Notes: generated by a model from the sequence alone, not told the origin. 64,000 bases of DNA from Cellvibrio sp. UBA7661 (GCA_002483365.1 DLHT01000003.1:62001-126000), one strand, 5' to 3'. Positions 8,709-18,344 are shown, counted from the first letter of the stretch. Made by a program: numbers and translations.

Positions 8709-9284
8709 TTAGAAGTTCATGCGAAGACCAACACCAAATTCAGAAGCCTCAGAGCCAAATCCGACATCACCAGTTACTGCGAATTGTGGAGCAAACCAAT
8801 AGGCCACACCACCACCCAGAACAGTATTGCCGTCATATACAGTGTGGTGAGCTAACTCTACTTTCGCTTCCAAATTGTTGTTGATAAAACCACGCAAACC
8901 AACAGCAGCAATCAGACCTGAATCACTGTTGCCACCATCGGGCGACATATGCTCAGCGCTTACCGTACCATAAATACTGGAATCAGCACCAAACACTGTG
9001 TGGTAACCAATACCTGCACTGATTGTTTCTGAACCGCAGCCACGGCCACTGACATCACTGTAAGAACCTACCGCAAAAAAATCGCTATTTAATTCCATAC
9101 TACCATTCAAGCGCAGGCCATCCTGGTCGCAGTGGTAATCGTCTATATCTTGTTCAACAAATTGTAGCCCGGCATAGTTGTAACTAATTCCTGGCGCGGC
9201 TTGTGCGCCAACACTTGCACAAATACCCGCCACTGCGGATAAGTAAGTTAATTTTTTAATTGCACTGTTGATTGAATTGTTCAT
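8709..9284 (-). CDS. small outer-membrane beta-barrel protein candidate
   Basis: 191 residues. Signal peptide at residues 1-29 (cleavage near AQA-AP), then alternating polar/hydrophobic strands (SISAGIGYHTVFGADSSIYG type), many Gly and Asn, no helices, and a C-terminal strand ending in Phe (EFGVGLRMNF), the signature recognised by the BAM assembly machinery. Two Cys (in YHCDQ and GRGCGS) may pair. Size suits an eight-stranded barrel of the OmpA/OmpW kind. No specific family recognised and substrate unknown. Confidence 0.65.
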   Translation of the reverse strand: MNNSINSAIKKLTYLSAVAGICASVGAQAAPGISYNYAGLQFVEQDIDDYHCDQDGLRLNGSMELNSDFFAVGSYSDVSGRGCGSETISAGIGYHTVFGADSSIYGTVSAEHMSPDGGNSDSGLIAAVGLRGFINNNLEAKVELAHHTVYDGNTVLGGGVAYWFAPQFAVTGDVGFGSEASEFGVGLRMNF

Positions 9285-9423
9285 TGCATTTATCTCCCAT
9301 TAAAGTCTTTTCGGTGCCGATACTAGTTTGTGAGGATGAATCAATCCTGAATATTCATTCAGAATTTTCTGTAGTTTTTTATTATCGGTGGAAGTTATCA
9401 GAAGAAGGGTGAGCCAGTTCTCG

Positions 9424-9470
9424 ATAAGAATTATTGTCACATGCTTATTGATTGTGAAAATGATTCTTAT
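9424..9470. repeat. imperfect inverted repeat, Fur-box-like
   Basis: ATAAGAATTATT at 9424-9435 and AATGATTCTTAT at 9459-9470 are inverted with one mismatch, separated by 23 bp. Each arm resembles half of a Fur box. It overlaps the stop codon of the ExoD-family gene and lies about 140-185 bp upstream of the beta-barrel gene. It may be an operator or an RNA stem. Confidence 0.35.
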
Positions 9471-10120
9471 ACGAGCCGATCAAGCATGACTAATACAGTT
9501 TGTACAGCAACCCATATTAATCCGCTGAGAAATACCCAAGCCGCAATACCTATTCCAATACCAATAAGTACGCAAACGCCATCGCGCTCAATTAAACCCA
9601 ATGCAATAAAAAGAATTCCCAGTGCAGGCAATAGATTTCCAAGTGGAATTGGGAGCACCAATAAAAAGGCAAGCGAAACACAAACTGTGCCCAATAATCG
9701 CTCTGCATTTACTTGTGTAAGAAACATAATGCGCGGACGCATCAGTTTTTCGATTCGCTGCAACCAGGGCGCTACTTTATTGATCAACTTTTGAAAATCG
9801 ACCGTTGCTACGGAACGGTTGGCAATCCAGCGTGGCAGATATACGCGTTTATGCCCCAAGGCCATTTGCACTGCAACAAACAACATCGGCAGACCGGTTA
9901 CCGTCGATACGCCAGGAATACCCAGAATAGGTAACGAATTAGGCAGCGCAAAAATTAACAGGATAAAACCAAATGACCGCTGCCCGAGCGATTCCGTAAT
10001 ATCACGCACACGCACGCGCTCAGCCTGAAAATTTGCTGCAATATCCATTAGTAAGGAGGATAAACTAGGGCTCGAATGACGCTGGGCAGTGAGTTTCGGA
10101 TCAGCTGGAGACGATGACAT
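9467..10120 (-). CDS. ExoD family integral membrane protein
   Basis: 217 residues with four or five hydrophobic helices in the C-terminal two thirds. The ExoD signature is clear: GQRSFGFILLIFALPNSLP, then PGVSTVTGLPMLFVAVQM with Pro-rich LPRWIANRSV, and LPIPLGNLLPALGILFIALG near the end. ExoD was named in Sinorhizobium for an effect on exopolysaccharide and alkali tolerance; the biochemical role is not known. Stands alone here. Confidence 0.85.
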   Translation of the reverse strand: MSSSPADPKLTAQRHSSPSLSSLLMDIAANFQAERVRVRDITESLGQRSFGFILLIFALPNSLPILGIPGVSTVTGLPMLFVAVQMALGHKRVYLPRWIANRSVATVDFQKLINKVAPWLQRIEKLMRPRIMFLTQVNAERLLGTVCVSLAFLLVLPIPLGNLLPALGILFIALGLIERDGVCVLIGIGIGIAAWVFLSGLIWVAVQTVLVMLDRLV

Positions 10121-10282
10121 TGATCAACCAAAAAATTGTCGGGTTGGCAGGATTCTACTGTAGTCTGAACAAAAATAACCAGCACGACAGGATCAGAGTT
10201 GCGTAACTTTACCTTTTACACAAGACTCTCTTAATATCCAACGTCATCGAATAGTGGCGGCTAATTTCGGCAGGGCGCAATA

Positions 10283-11437
10283 GTGCATATCCAATTCATC
10301 AATTCAATTCAGCAAGTTTCATCTGCCCAGTGGAATGCACTGTGCCCTGACAGTTATCCATTTATACGGCATGAATTTATCGCAGCACTTGAACTCAGCC
10401 ATTGCACCACTGCAGATACAGGCTGGCAGCCGCAGCACCTGCTGATATTGTCAGGCACACAACTTATTGCCGCTATGCCCGGTTACATTAAAACGCATTC
10501 TTATGGTGAGTACGTATTTGATTGGGCATGGGCCGATGCCTATCGTCGGCATAACCTCTCTTATTATCCGAAATGGATCAATGCAATTCCTTTTACGCCC
10601 TGCACCGGGCCCCGCTTATTGTGCGCACCGGAAATGCAAAGCGACGAGCTTATTGACCGGGTAGTGCAAACACTCTCAACCTATTGCATCGAACAGGGGT
10701 TATCGGGCTGGCATTGTTTATTTCCCAACAACAACCTGAGCAACCAATTTAAAACGCGACACATACCGCAGCGGGTTGGCTGTCAATTTCACTGGATCAA
10801 TTATCACTATAAAAATGTTGATGAGTTTCTGGCGCGAATGAGTTCGCGCAAACGAAAAAATATTCTTAAAGAGCGCAGGCAAGTAAAAGAGCAAGGATTT
10901 TATTTTTCGCATAAAACCGAAGCGCAAATCACAACTGAAGATTGGAATTTATTTTATGAACTTTATCGCAACACCTACCTTAAACGCAGCGGGCACACCG
11001 GCTATTTATCGGCACAATTCTTTCATTCCATTGGCGCAAGTATGCGCGATAATCTGGTAATGATTTGCGCCCATAATAAACATGAAGGTACTGAAAACAC
11101 TATTGCAGCTGCACTTTTTATGCGCGACGAACACACTATTTATGGTCGTTACTGGGGCTGCCTTGAAGAATTTCAATTCCTGCATTTTGAGACCTGTTAT
11201 TACCAGGGCATTGAATTTGCGATTGCACATAACATCGAGCGATTTGATGGCGGCGCGCAGGGAGAACATAAGATCGCACGCGGTTTTGAACCCACACTCA
11301 CTTATTCCAATCACTGGATTGCAAGGCAGGATTTTGCAGAGGCAATCGCGCATTTTATTGCGCAAGAGGCAACCGCCATACAACACTACGCAGAAGATGC
11401 ACGAGCCATGCTACCTTTTAAAAGCGGGGATGAGTAA
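10283..11437 (+). CDS. DUF482 / GNAT-superfamily (peptidogalycan-type) acyltransferase
   Basis: 384 residues, GTG start. Matches the DUF482 (COG3146) family of FemAB/GNAT-like proteins: AQWNALCPDSYPFIRHEFIAALE at the N-terminus (split motif), YVFDWAWADAYRRHNLSYYP, and the C-terminal RYWGCLEEFQFLHFETCYYQ ... ERFDGGAQGEHKIARGFEP block. Cytoplasmic, no signal peptide. Reaction unknown; an aminoacyl or acyl transfer is inferred from the fold. No operon partner. Confidence 0.85.
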   Translation: MHIQFINSIQQVSSAQWNALCPDSYPFIRHEFIAALELSHCTTADTGWQPQHLLILSGTQLIAAMPGYIKTHSYGEYVFDWAWADAYRRHNLSYYPKWINAIPFTPCTGPRLLCAPEMQSDELIDRVVQTLSTYCIEQGLSGWHCLFPNNNLSNQFKTRHIPQRVGCQFHWINYHYKNVDEFLARMSSRKRKNILKERRQVKEQGFYFSHKTEAQITTEDWNLFYELYRNTYLKRSGHTGYLSAQFFHSIGASMRDNLVMICAHNKHEGTENTIAAALFMRDEHTIYGRYWGCLEEFQFLHFETCYYQGIEFAIAHNIERFDGGAQGEHKIARGFEPTLTYSNHWIARQDFAEAIAHFIAQEATAIQHYAEDARAMLPFKSGDE

Positions 11438-11453
11438 CGCTGATGCAAGGCAT

Positions 11454-11483
11454 AAAAAACGGCGCAAGTAGCGCCGTTTTTTA
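11454..11483. terminator. bidirectional intrinsic terminator
   Basis: AAAAAACGGCGC-AAGTA-GCGCCGTTTTTT, a perfect 12-bp arm pair between convergent genes. Confidence 0.9.
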
Positions 11484-11501
11484 TGTCGATATACTTACGC
11501 G

Positions 11502-12992
11502 TTACACTTTGAAACTGTCAATTTGTTTTTTCAGTTCACTGGTTTCATTGATCAATTGACTACCACTGTGATTGACCACTTGGGCATTTTCAACCACATT
11601 TTCTGACAATCCATGGATCGCGGTAATATTTTTACTGACCTCATTTGCTACCGAGCTTTGTTGATGTGAAGCGGTGGCAATTTGATGGTTCATATCGTTA
11701 ATGATACCGATGTTGGCGCGAATTTTATCCAACGCCCCACCCACTTTGGAGGCAGTGTCGATAGTTTCGCGCGCAGAAGCCGTACTGGTATTCATTGCTT
11801 GATGCGCTTCATCGGCAGCGCGCTGCAGTTGCACGATAATTGATTCAATTTCTTCAGTAGAAGATCGGGTTTTTTGTGCAAGTGAGCGCACCTCATCAGC
11901 TACCACCGCAAAGCCGCGCCCCTGTTCACCTGCGCGCGCCGCTTCAATCGCAGCGTTAAGGGCGAGCAAGTTGGTTTGCTCGGCAATCGTGCGGATCACT
12001 TCCATTACCGAACCAATATTCACCGAATTATTTTTTAACACCTGAATTTTTTGCGCGGTCGATTCAATTTGGTTGGTCAGGCGATTAACGTTTTCCAATG
12101 ACAGATTAACGATCTCATTGCCCTCTTCCGCAAGGATACTGGTGGCATTGGTACGCTCAGCCGTATCACCCGCGTGACGTGCAATTTCAGTCGCTGATGC
12201 CGACAACTCTTCTACTGCTGTCGCTACCAATTCAATTTCGCGCAATTGTTGCGAGGTAGAGTTCACGGTGCTTTCGGTCGCATTGCTCATCTTGTTGACG
12301 TTGGTGCGCACCTTGTCATTCACTTGCACCACATTGCGGATAATGTCGGCGATATGCTCCATTACGCGATTAAAATTATGCGCAAGTGCAGCGATCTCAT
12401 TTTGGCTGTCAGTCGGTAAACGACGGGTCAAATCGCCGCCACCGTCCGCAATCGTGGCCAGCGAACGAGTCACTTCATCTACCGGTGCCAGCACCAGACT
12501 GCGGATCAATACATACACTGTAATCAAGCTGGCAGCCAGCAGCGCCAATACGGTAAAAATGGTGGTTTGTCGCTGATGCGACAAGGTTTCATTTAATTCG
12601 TGAGTGGAAAAACGAATGCTGTAACTTCCGATAGTGCTGCCGTTGTACACAATCGGGATTGCATCGCGGGAGAGTTGGTTTTCACTCTGGTCGCCATCAT
12701 CGGCTTTAGCCAGCGATTGCCCACGGTGATCGACCACATTGACCGAGGTCACTAACGAAGTATTCACCAGGGATTTAGCGATCGCTTCAATCTGCTGGAA
12801 GTCATAGGCAAAAACCGCTTCCAGAATGGAACTGTTGGTCAACGAGATCATTGCTGAGGTCTCAGCTTCCAGTTTTTCTTCCAAGTCATCCGTTGCAATC
12901 TTGTCATTGACCAATGCAACTATGACGGCAATAACGACCATCGCGATTGCCAACACCAACATCAACTTGGTGAGTAAGGATTTTTGTACCAT
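11502..12992 (-). CDS. methyl-accepting chemotaxis protein (short periplasmic domain)
   Basis: 496-residue chemoreceptor. Membrane helix 1 at residues 8-28, a sensor of about 115 residues in the periplasm (KIATDDLEEKLEAETSAMIS ... STIGSYSIRFS), helix 2 at 144-166, a HAMP domain at 167-220 with the LTRRLPT motif, and the cytoplasmic signalling coiled coil with the invariant hairpin QTNLLALNAAIEAARAGEQG and GRGFAVVADEVRSLAQ. No CheB/CheR docking pentapeptide at the C-terminus (ends QIDSFKV). Ligand unknown. A possible flagellar sigma-28 promoter lies just upstream. Confidence 0.95.
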   Translation of the reverse strand: MVQKSLLTKLMLVLAIAMVVIAVIVALVNDKIATDDLEEKLEAETSAMISLTNSSILEAVFAYDFQQIEAIAKSLVNTSLVTSVNVVDHRGQSLAKADDGDQSENQLSRDAIPIVYNGSTIGSYSIRFSTHELNETLSHQRQTTIFTVLALLAASLITVYVLIRSLVLAPVDEVTRSLATIADGGGDLTRRLPTDSQNEIAALAHNFNRVMEHIADIIRNVVQVNDKVRTNVNKMSNATESTVNSTSQQLREIELVATAVEELSASATEIARHAGDTAERTNATSILAEEGNEIVNLSLENVNRLTNQIESTAQKIQVLKNNSVNIGSVMEVIRTIAEQTNLLALNAAIEAARAGEQGRGFAVVADEVRSLAQKTRSSTEEIESIIVQLQRAADEAHQAMNTSTASARETIDTASKVGGALDKIRANIGIINDMNHQIATASHQQSSVANEVSKNITAIHGLSENVVENAQVVNHSGSQLINETSELKKQIDSFKV

Positions 12993-13360
12993 GTGTCCCC
13001 CGAATATGTTCGGCTATTAGAGTTATTGAATTACCCACTATTCGCTATTGCTCTTGTTGACGGCAGCAATGCACCAATCTTGAGCACATCTTTCCTGGAC
13101 TGGGTAATTATGCATTCAACGGTATACGGTATTGTTGGATGAGCTGTAGTAGTCAACCGATGATGTCACCGGTGTTGTATACCAGTTAACTGAGTATAGA
13201 CTCAGGTTAGAAAAGCTGCGCGAAGAAGAAAAGAAGATCTAAAAAGAGGCTTTTAATACCGCAAAGAATAAAGAAAGGAATAAGAAAATCGATGCAGGGG
13301 CATAACTGCCGCGAAAACGATCAACTAACAACCGTTTCCGCAGCGGATATTTTTTAAGGG
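12993..13360. other. 368-bp intergenic region upstream of chemoreceptor, downstream of ntrC
   Basis: Contains the chemoreceptor promoter region (see 13007-13033) and a purine-rich stretch at about 13210-13290. No coding frame with a ribosome site and no clear terminator for ntrC seen. Confidence 0.5.
13007..13033 (-). promoter_or_regulatory. possible sigma-28 (FliA) promoter of chemoreceptor gene
   Basis: On the minus strand TAAT, 15 bases, then GCCGAACA, compared with the enteric FliA pattern TAAA-N15-GCCGATAA. Spacing is exact and 9 of 12 positions fit. It would leave only a very short leader holding the GGGGGA ribosome site, which weakens the call. Confidence 0.35.
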
Positions 13361-14797
13361 TTAATCGTCGCCGTCGCCATCAGGGTCATTGCCGCCCGCC
13401 ATTCCCAACTCTTTCAGTTTGCGGGTTAGCGTGTTGCGCCCCCAGCCCAGCAAGTTAGCGGCATCGCGTTTGCGCCCGGCGGTATATTTAAGCGCAGTTT
13501 CAATCAGCGCGCGCTCGAAGGTAGGCACAGCCTCGCTCAACAATTGATGCTGACCGCGAGTAAGCGCTTGGTCGGCCCAATGGCGCAGCGCTTTTTCCCA
13601 ATCATCAGCCGGGGTACTGGTCTCTTTGTTTTCAAGCAATTCCGGTGGTAAATCTTCGATATGCACTTCGCGCCCGGATGCCATTACCGTGATCCAGCGG
13701 CAGGTATTTTCCAGCTGGCGCACATTGCCGGGCCATTGCAGGGAGCAAAAATATTCTTCGGTTTCAGGCAACAGCACTTTGGGATCAACATTCAATTCAG
13801 TGGCCGCTTTATGTAAGAAAAAACGCGCCAGTTTGGGAATGTCTTCACGGCGGTTGGCCAGTTTGGGGATATGGATACGGATTACATTCAAACGATGGAA
13901 TAAATCCTCGCGGAAGCGGTTCTCTGCCACCAGAGTTTCAAGATTCTGGTGAGTGGCGGCAATGATCCGCACATCCACTTTGACCGGCGTATGCCCGCCC
14001 ACGCGATAAAACTCACCGTCGGCCAACACACGCAATAACCGGGTTTGGGTTTCTGCTGGCATATCGCCAATTTCATCAAGAAACAGCGAACCACCGTTGG
14101 CTTGCTCGAAACGCCCTTGGCGCTGTGCAGCAGCACCAGTGAATGCCCCTTTTTCATGCCCAAACAATTCAGATTCCATCAAGTCTTTGGGAATGGCTGC
14201 CATGTTCAGCGCAATAAACGGTTCGTTACGGCGCGGACTGTGGCGGTGCAGCGCGCGCGCCACCAACTCTTTTCCGGTACCCGATTGGCCGTTGATCAAG
14301 ACCGTAATGTTGGATTGCGACAAACGGCCAATCGCACGGAACACCTCCTGCATCGCCGGTGCTTCACCGATAATTTCGGTGTTTGTCTCAACATTGTTGT
14401 CCGGCGCGTGTTCGCTTTTTTGCTCTTGCGCGTGGGCAAGCGCGCGCTGGGTTACCGCAACAGCATCATCGACATCAAACGGCTTGGGCAGATATTCAAA
14501 CGCTCCTCCTTGATAGGCAGCAACGGCACTATCGAGATCCGAATGGGCGGTCATGATGATGATCGGGATCTGCGGATGGGTATTGTGCAAGTTGCCGAGC
14601 AAGGTCAAGCCATCGGTGCCCGGCATGCGGATGTCGCTGATGATCGCATCGGGCGCGTCGCGATTGAGCTGACTCATGGCACTATCGCCCGAATCAAATA
14701 CGCGGGTTTCTATGTTCGCTCCTTGCAGGGCCTTTTCCAGTACCCAGCGGATCGAGCGATCATCATCAATAATCCAGACTTTATTAGACTTCTGCAT
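13361..14797 (-). CDS. ntrC: nitrogen regulation response regulator NtrC
   Basis: Sigma-54-dependent activator of nitrogen-starvation genes, about 478 residues. Receiver domain 1-120 with acidic pocket DDD at 11-13 and phospho-acceptor D55 (SDIRMPG); AAA+ domain with Walker A GQSGTGKE, the sigma-54 contact GHEKGAFTGA and LFLDEIGDMP; C-terminal Fis-type helix-turn-helix KRDAANLLGWGRNTLTRKLK. Start taken at 14797 (MQKSNKVWIIDDD), overlapping the end of ntrB by 14 bp; a longer frame to 14869 adds a basic leader unlike NtrC. Cotranscribed with ntrB. NtrC-like sites lie upstream of glnA 3.5 kb away. Confidence 0.95.
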   Translation of the reverse strand: MQKSNKVWIIDDDRSIRWVLEKALQGANIETRVFDSGDSAMSQLNRDAPDAIISDIRMPGTDGLTLLGNLHNTHPQIPIIIMTAHSDLDSAVAAYQGGAFEYLPKPFDVDDAVAVTQRALAHAQEQKSEHAPDNNVETNTEIIGEAPAMQEVFRAIGRLSQSNITVLINGQSGTGKELVARALHRHSPRRNEPFIALNMAAIPKDLMESELFGHEKGAFTGAAAQRQGRFEQANGGSLFLDEIGDMPAETQTRLLRVLADGEFYRVGGHTPVKVDVRIIAATHQNLETLVAENRFREDLFHRLNVIRIHIPKLANRREDIPKLARFFLHKAATELNVDPKVLLPETEEYFCSLQWPGNVRQLENTCRWITVMASGREVHIEDLPPELLENKETSTPADDWEKALRHWADQALTRGQHQLLSEAVPTFERALIETALKYTAGRKRDAANLLGWGRNTLTRKLKELGMAGGNDPDGDGDD

Positions 14798-15857
14798 GTT
14801 GCGCTTCCATTGGTAAGTAGAGCGAGAAGCGGGTTTTGCCCGGCTCGCTTTGGCACTCGATGAGGCCATGATGTTGATGAATGAGATGTTGCGAAATGGT
14901 CAAACCAAGCCCGGTACCCTCGGCGCGTCCAGAGATCATCGGGTAGAAAATGTTTTCGATCATATCGACCGGAATGCCAGGGCCGTTGTCGATAATGTCG
15001 ATACGGCACACCAGAGGATGGTGCTTGCGGCCGATGGTGTACTGGCGCTGGATACGAGTGCGCAGTTGGATCACGCCGTTAAGTACATTCGCCTCCACCA
15101 GTGCCTGCATCGCGTTGCGTACAATATTCAGCAGCGCCTGGATCAGCATCTCTTTGTCGCCCTGCAGGGCAGGAATGCTCGGATCGTAATCGCGTACAAT
15201 TTTGATCGCATCGCTGCTTTCGGCCTTGATGATATTGGCTACGCGCTCAATCGCCTCATGGATATTGAGGGTTTGCCATTTGGGCAACTGGTTCGGGCCG
15301 AGCATGCGGTCCACCAGGTTACGCAGGCGATCCGCTTCATCAATGATGATATTGGTGTATTCACTCAGGCCTGAATGGGGCAACTCGCGCGCCAGTAGCT
15401 GCGCCGCACCGCGGATACCACCCAGCGGATTTTTGATTTCATGCGCCATACCACGCACCAGATTGCGCGTGGTTTCGTGGGAAGTCGTCAGCATTTCCTC
15501 ACGGCTGATACGCAATAGGCGGTCAATTGGCTGGATCTCAATAATCAAACCATCGTGGTCGCCAAAGGGGGTGACGGTGTAATCAACCGTAAGGGTACCG
15601 CCGCTTAGCAAACGCCACTCGGCGTGACGCTTGGTGTAATGGTTGGCCTGGACAGCAGCGAGTTTTAACTGACGATCGGTCTCGTCCGACTCATAGAAAA
15701 AATAGGTGATAGGTTCGCCGGTATTGCTCTCGCAGCTCATGGCCATAAGCGCTTCAGCAGCAGGGTTCATATGGCATAGCAACAAGTCCGCATCCACCAG
15801 AATGATGGCAGTGCTCAAGCTATCCAATATGGGTTTGTAAATATCGCGCGGGCTCAC
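14784..15857 (-). CDS. ntrB: nitrogen regulation sensor kinase NtrB
   Basis: Cytoplasmic histidine kinase/phosphatase that controls NtrC in response to PII. 357 residues (E. coli NtrB 349). N-terminal PAS domain at about 5-110, H-box GMAHEIKNPLGGIRGAAQLL region with phospho-His139, then the ATPase part with NIVRNAMQAL (N box), IDIIDNGPGIP (G1) and SGRAEGTGLGLTISQ (G2). No membrane segments. Overlaps ntrC, so the two are translated together. Confidence 0.95.
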   Translation of the reverse strand: MSPRDIYKPILDSLSTAIILVDADLLLCHMNPAAEALMAMSCESNTGEPITYFFYESDETDRQLKLAAVQANHYTKRHAEWRLLSGGTLTVDYTVTPFGDHDGLIIEIQPIDRLLRISREEMLTTSHETTRNLVRGMAHEIKNPLGGIRGAAQLLARELPHSGLSEYTNIIIDEADRLRNLVDRMLGPNQLPKWQTLNIHEAIERVANIIKAESSDAIKIVRDYDPSIPALQGDKEMLIQALLNIVRNAMQALVEANVLNGVIQLRTRIQRQYTIGRKHHPLVCRIDIIDNGPGIPVDMIENIFYPMISGRAEGTGLGLTISQHLIHQHHGLIECQSEPGKTRFSLYLPMEAQHAEV

Positions 15858-16010
15858 CAGCTAATGCTCTCCTGAACGCCTCGACAATGGGCATGGAGGC
15901 TACTGCAAAAAACAAACCAAGTAGAAAAAAGGCCAGATTCAACGGTTTTAGCCGTCAAACCTGTCCATTATGGGGAATGTGAGGAAAATTGTAGCACCAA
16001 TTTGGTGCAT

Positions 16011-16556
16011 CTATTTTGGGGTGGGCCTTGAAAGGGCATTGTTTTTAATATTTGGCCGAATAACGTTCACAAGTACCGGTGGCGACGTGCCCAATGATCG
16101 ACCATCGGCATTGATGGCCTCTACCACCAGAGTATGAGTTCCTCGCGGAACGTCCTTGACGATGATGTTATTCGCCGTTGTTTCTTCCAACAGCTCGCCA
16201 TTCATGAAATACACCAGCAAATGCCCGGGCTGGAGCGCCGGCTCTATATTGATCGCAATTGCCAGATCACGTTGTCCGACGGGAATAGTGACATCAGAGC
16301 GCGGGCTGATAATACCGATACGGTAATCCACTGCTGCCTGTTGCACCCCCATAGTGTCTACCGGCACAGATTGGGGCAAAGGTAAGGAAGGGGGACTAGG
16401 GACAGTATTGATCTCGCGCAGCTCGATTTTTTCTGCCTTGTCAGATTTTGGTTTATCCGTGTAGATAACACGGCCATCTTTATCCACCGTCTTGTACACA
16501 TCGGCCAACGTCCATGGAGCAACCAATACACATAACAACACTACAAACAGGCGCAT
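16011..16556 (-). CDS. DUF4124 domain periplasmic protein
   Basis: 181 residues. Signal peptide 1-18 (cleavage near TLA-DV), then the DUF4124 motif VYKTVDKDGRVIYTDKPKS at residues 20-38, seen in many gammaproteobacterial secreted proteins. After a Pro/Ser-rich linker (PSPPSLPLPQ) comes an Ig-like domain of about 100 residues (ISPRSDVTIPVGQRDLAIAI). Function unknown. It lies between ntrB and glnA, a common position for DUF4124 genes in Pseudomonas. GAGGG precedes the start. Confidence 0.85.
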   Translation of the reverse strand: MRLFVVLLCVLVAPWTLADVYKTVDKDGRVIYTDKPKSDKAEKIELREINTVPSPPSLPLPQSVPVDTMGVQQAAVDYRIGIISPRSDVTIPVGQRDLAIAINIEPALQPGHLLVYFMNGELLEETTANNIIVKDVPRGTHTLVVEAINADGRSLGTSPPVLVNVIRPNIKNNALSRPTPK

Positions 16557-16607
16557 AATTTTTCCCTCATGGATTCACTCCCCAAGAGTAGCCTTATCGC
16601 CCCCAAA

Positions 16608-16645
16608 GAAAAAGCCCGCACAGTTTCCTGTACAGGCTTTTCCAG
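16608..16645 (-). terminator. intrinsic terminator of glnA
   Basis: Read on the minus strand: AAAAGCCTGTACAG-GAAA-CTGTGCGGGCTTTTT. Stem of about 14 pairs including G-U pairs, tetraloop GAAA and a T tract, about 50 bp after the glnA stop. Confidence 0.85.
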
Positions 16646-16695
16646 TGCGATTCACAGTTTTGCCAGAGCAAAACCTGACCGATTACACGCAGCTC

Positions 16696-18096
16696 TTAAA
16701 CACTGTAATAGAGTTCGAACTCTACCGGGTGTGGAGTCATGTTAACGCGTTGGATCTCTTCTTTCTTCAGGGTGATGTAAGCATCGATGAAGTCTTTAGA
16801 GAACACACCGCCAGCCAACAAGAACTCATGGTCAGCCTCCAAAGAGGCCAAAGCTTCTTCCAAAGATGAACACACTTGTGGGATTTGTGCTTCTTCTTCC
16901 GGCTCCAGATCGTACAGATCCTTGGTCGCTGCTTCGCCCGGATGGATCTTGTTCAGAACACCATCGATACCCGCCATCAGCAATGAAGCGAAGCAGAGGT
17001 ATGGGTTAGCAGTTGGGTCTGGGAAGCGGGTTTCAATACGTTTTGCCTTCTCACCAACGGTGTAAGGAATACGGATAGAAGCAGAGCGGTTGCGCGCAGA
17101 GTAAGCCAGCATTACTGGAGCTTCGAAGCCTGGAACCAAACGCTTGTACGAGTTGGTAGAGGCGTTACAGAAAGCGTTCAGTGCTTTAGCGTGCTTGATG
17201 ATACCGCCAACGTAGTACAGAGCAGTTTCGCTCAAGCCAGCGTAAGCGTCGCCCGCGAATTGGTTTTTACCATTCTTGGAGAAAGACTGGTGAACGTGCA
17301 TACCTGAACCGTTATCACCGATCAAAGGCTTCGGCATAAAGGTCGCAGTTTTACCGTATTGGTGCGCAACGTTGTGTACGCAGTACTTGAGGATCTGTAC
17401 TTCGTCCGCTTTCTTAACCAGCGTGTTAGCACCTACGCCGATTTCACATTGACCGGCGTTAGCCACTTCGTGGTGGTGAATTTCAATTTCCAGGCCCATT
17501 GCTTCCATCGCGTTACACATAGCGCCACGGATGTCGTGCAGTGAGTCAACTGGAGCAACGGGGAAGTAACCACCTTTAACGCGTGGAGCGTGGCCGTGCT
17601 TACCTTCAACATCATCACCTGATGACCAGGCCGCTTCTTCAGATTTGATTTTGTAGAAAGCGCCGCCCATTGAGCTGTGGAAATGAACGCTATCAAAGAT
17701 GAAGAATTCTGGCTCTGGACCAAACAGGGCAACATCGCCCAAGCCGGTAGACTTCAGGTATTCCTCAGCGCGCAGACCGATAGAACGTGGGTCGCGGTCG
17801 TAACCTTGCATGGTTGCAGGTTCAACGATGTTACAACGAATGTTGATGGTTGCTTCGTCGTAGAAAGGGTCCAGAACAGCGGTAGAGTCGTCCGGCATCA
17901 GGATCATGTCTGAGTCGTTAATGCCTTTCCAGCCGGAGATAGAAGAACCGTCGAACATTTTACCGTCAACGAAGAAACTGTCGTTTACAACGTGTGAAGG
18001 GAAAGTTACGTGTTGCTCTTTACCTTTGAAATCGGTGAAGCGCAGATCAATCCAACGAGCTTCGTGTTCTTTAATCAGGTCTAAAGTCTTAGACAT
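16696..18096 (-). CDS. glnA: glutamine synthetase, type I
   Basis: Makes glutamine from glutamate, ammonia and ATP; main ammonia-assimilating enzyme. 466 residues (E. coli 469). Visible landmarks: DGSSISGWKGINDSDM near residue 50, FGPEPEFFIFD, NGSGMHVHQS, and the adenylylation site at Tyr395 in KDLYDLEPEE, so activity is expected to be controlled by GlnE. The upstream region has a sigma-54 promoter and NtrC-like sites, and ntrBC lie downstream. Confidence 0.98.
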   Translation of the reverse strand: MSKTLDLIKEHEARWIDLRFTDFKGKEQHVTFPSHVVNDSFFVDGKMFDGSSISGWKGINDSDMILMPDDSTAVLDPFYDEATINIRCNIVEPATMQGYDRDPRSIGLRAEEYLKSTGLGDVALFGPEPEFFIFDSVHFHSSMGGAFYKIKSEEAAWSSGDDVEGKHGHAPRVKGGYFPVAPVDSLHDIRGAMCNAMEAMGLEIEIHHHEVANAGQCEIGVGANTLVKKADEVQILKYCVHNVAHQYGKTATFMPKPLIGDNGSGMHVHQSFSKNGKNQFAGDAYAGLSETALYYVGGIIKHAKALNAFCNASTNSYKRLVPGFEAPVMLAYSARNRSASIRIPYTVGEKAKRIETRFPDPTANPYLCFASLLMAGIDGVLNKIHPGEAATKDLYDLEPEEEAQIPQVCSSLEEALASLEADHEFLLAGGVFSKDFIDAYITLKKEEIQRVNMTPHPVEFELYYSV

Positions 18097-18256
18097 TGAA
18101 TGCCTCCAAATGTGATAGCCCGAAGGCTACGGATTATGAAAATTGCAACTCTTTTAGGTAGCCGGCCAGAGGTCATCTACCTGAAAACTTTCCCCACTTC
18201 ATCCAACTCGCGACTCATTTAGGGGAGCGTGACAAGACTAGGGTGTCAGAAAAGGG

Positions 18257-18271
18257 GCAAAATATATGCCA
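18257..18271 (-). promoter_or_regulatory. sigma-54 promoter of glnA
   Basis: On the minus strand TGGCATATATTTTGC: a -24 TGGCA and a -12 TTGC with the invariant 10 bases between GG and GC. Transcription would begin near 18246, about 150 bp before the glnA start. Confidence 0.85.
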
Positions 18272-18344
18272 TTCAAGGAAAATAGCAACAAGCGTTGTGA
18301 AATAAGGCTTTCGCGCGATATGCAAAAACCCAAAAACCAATAAA

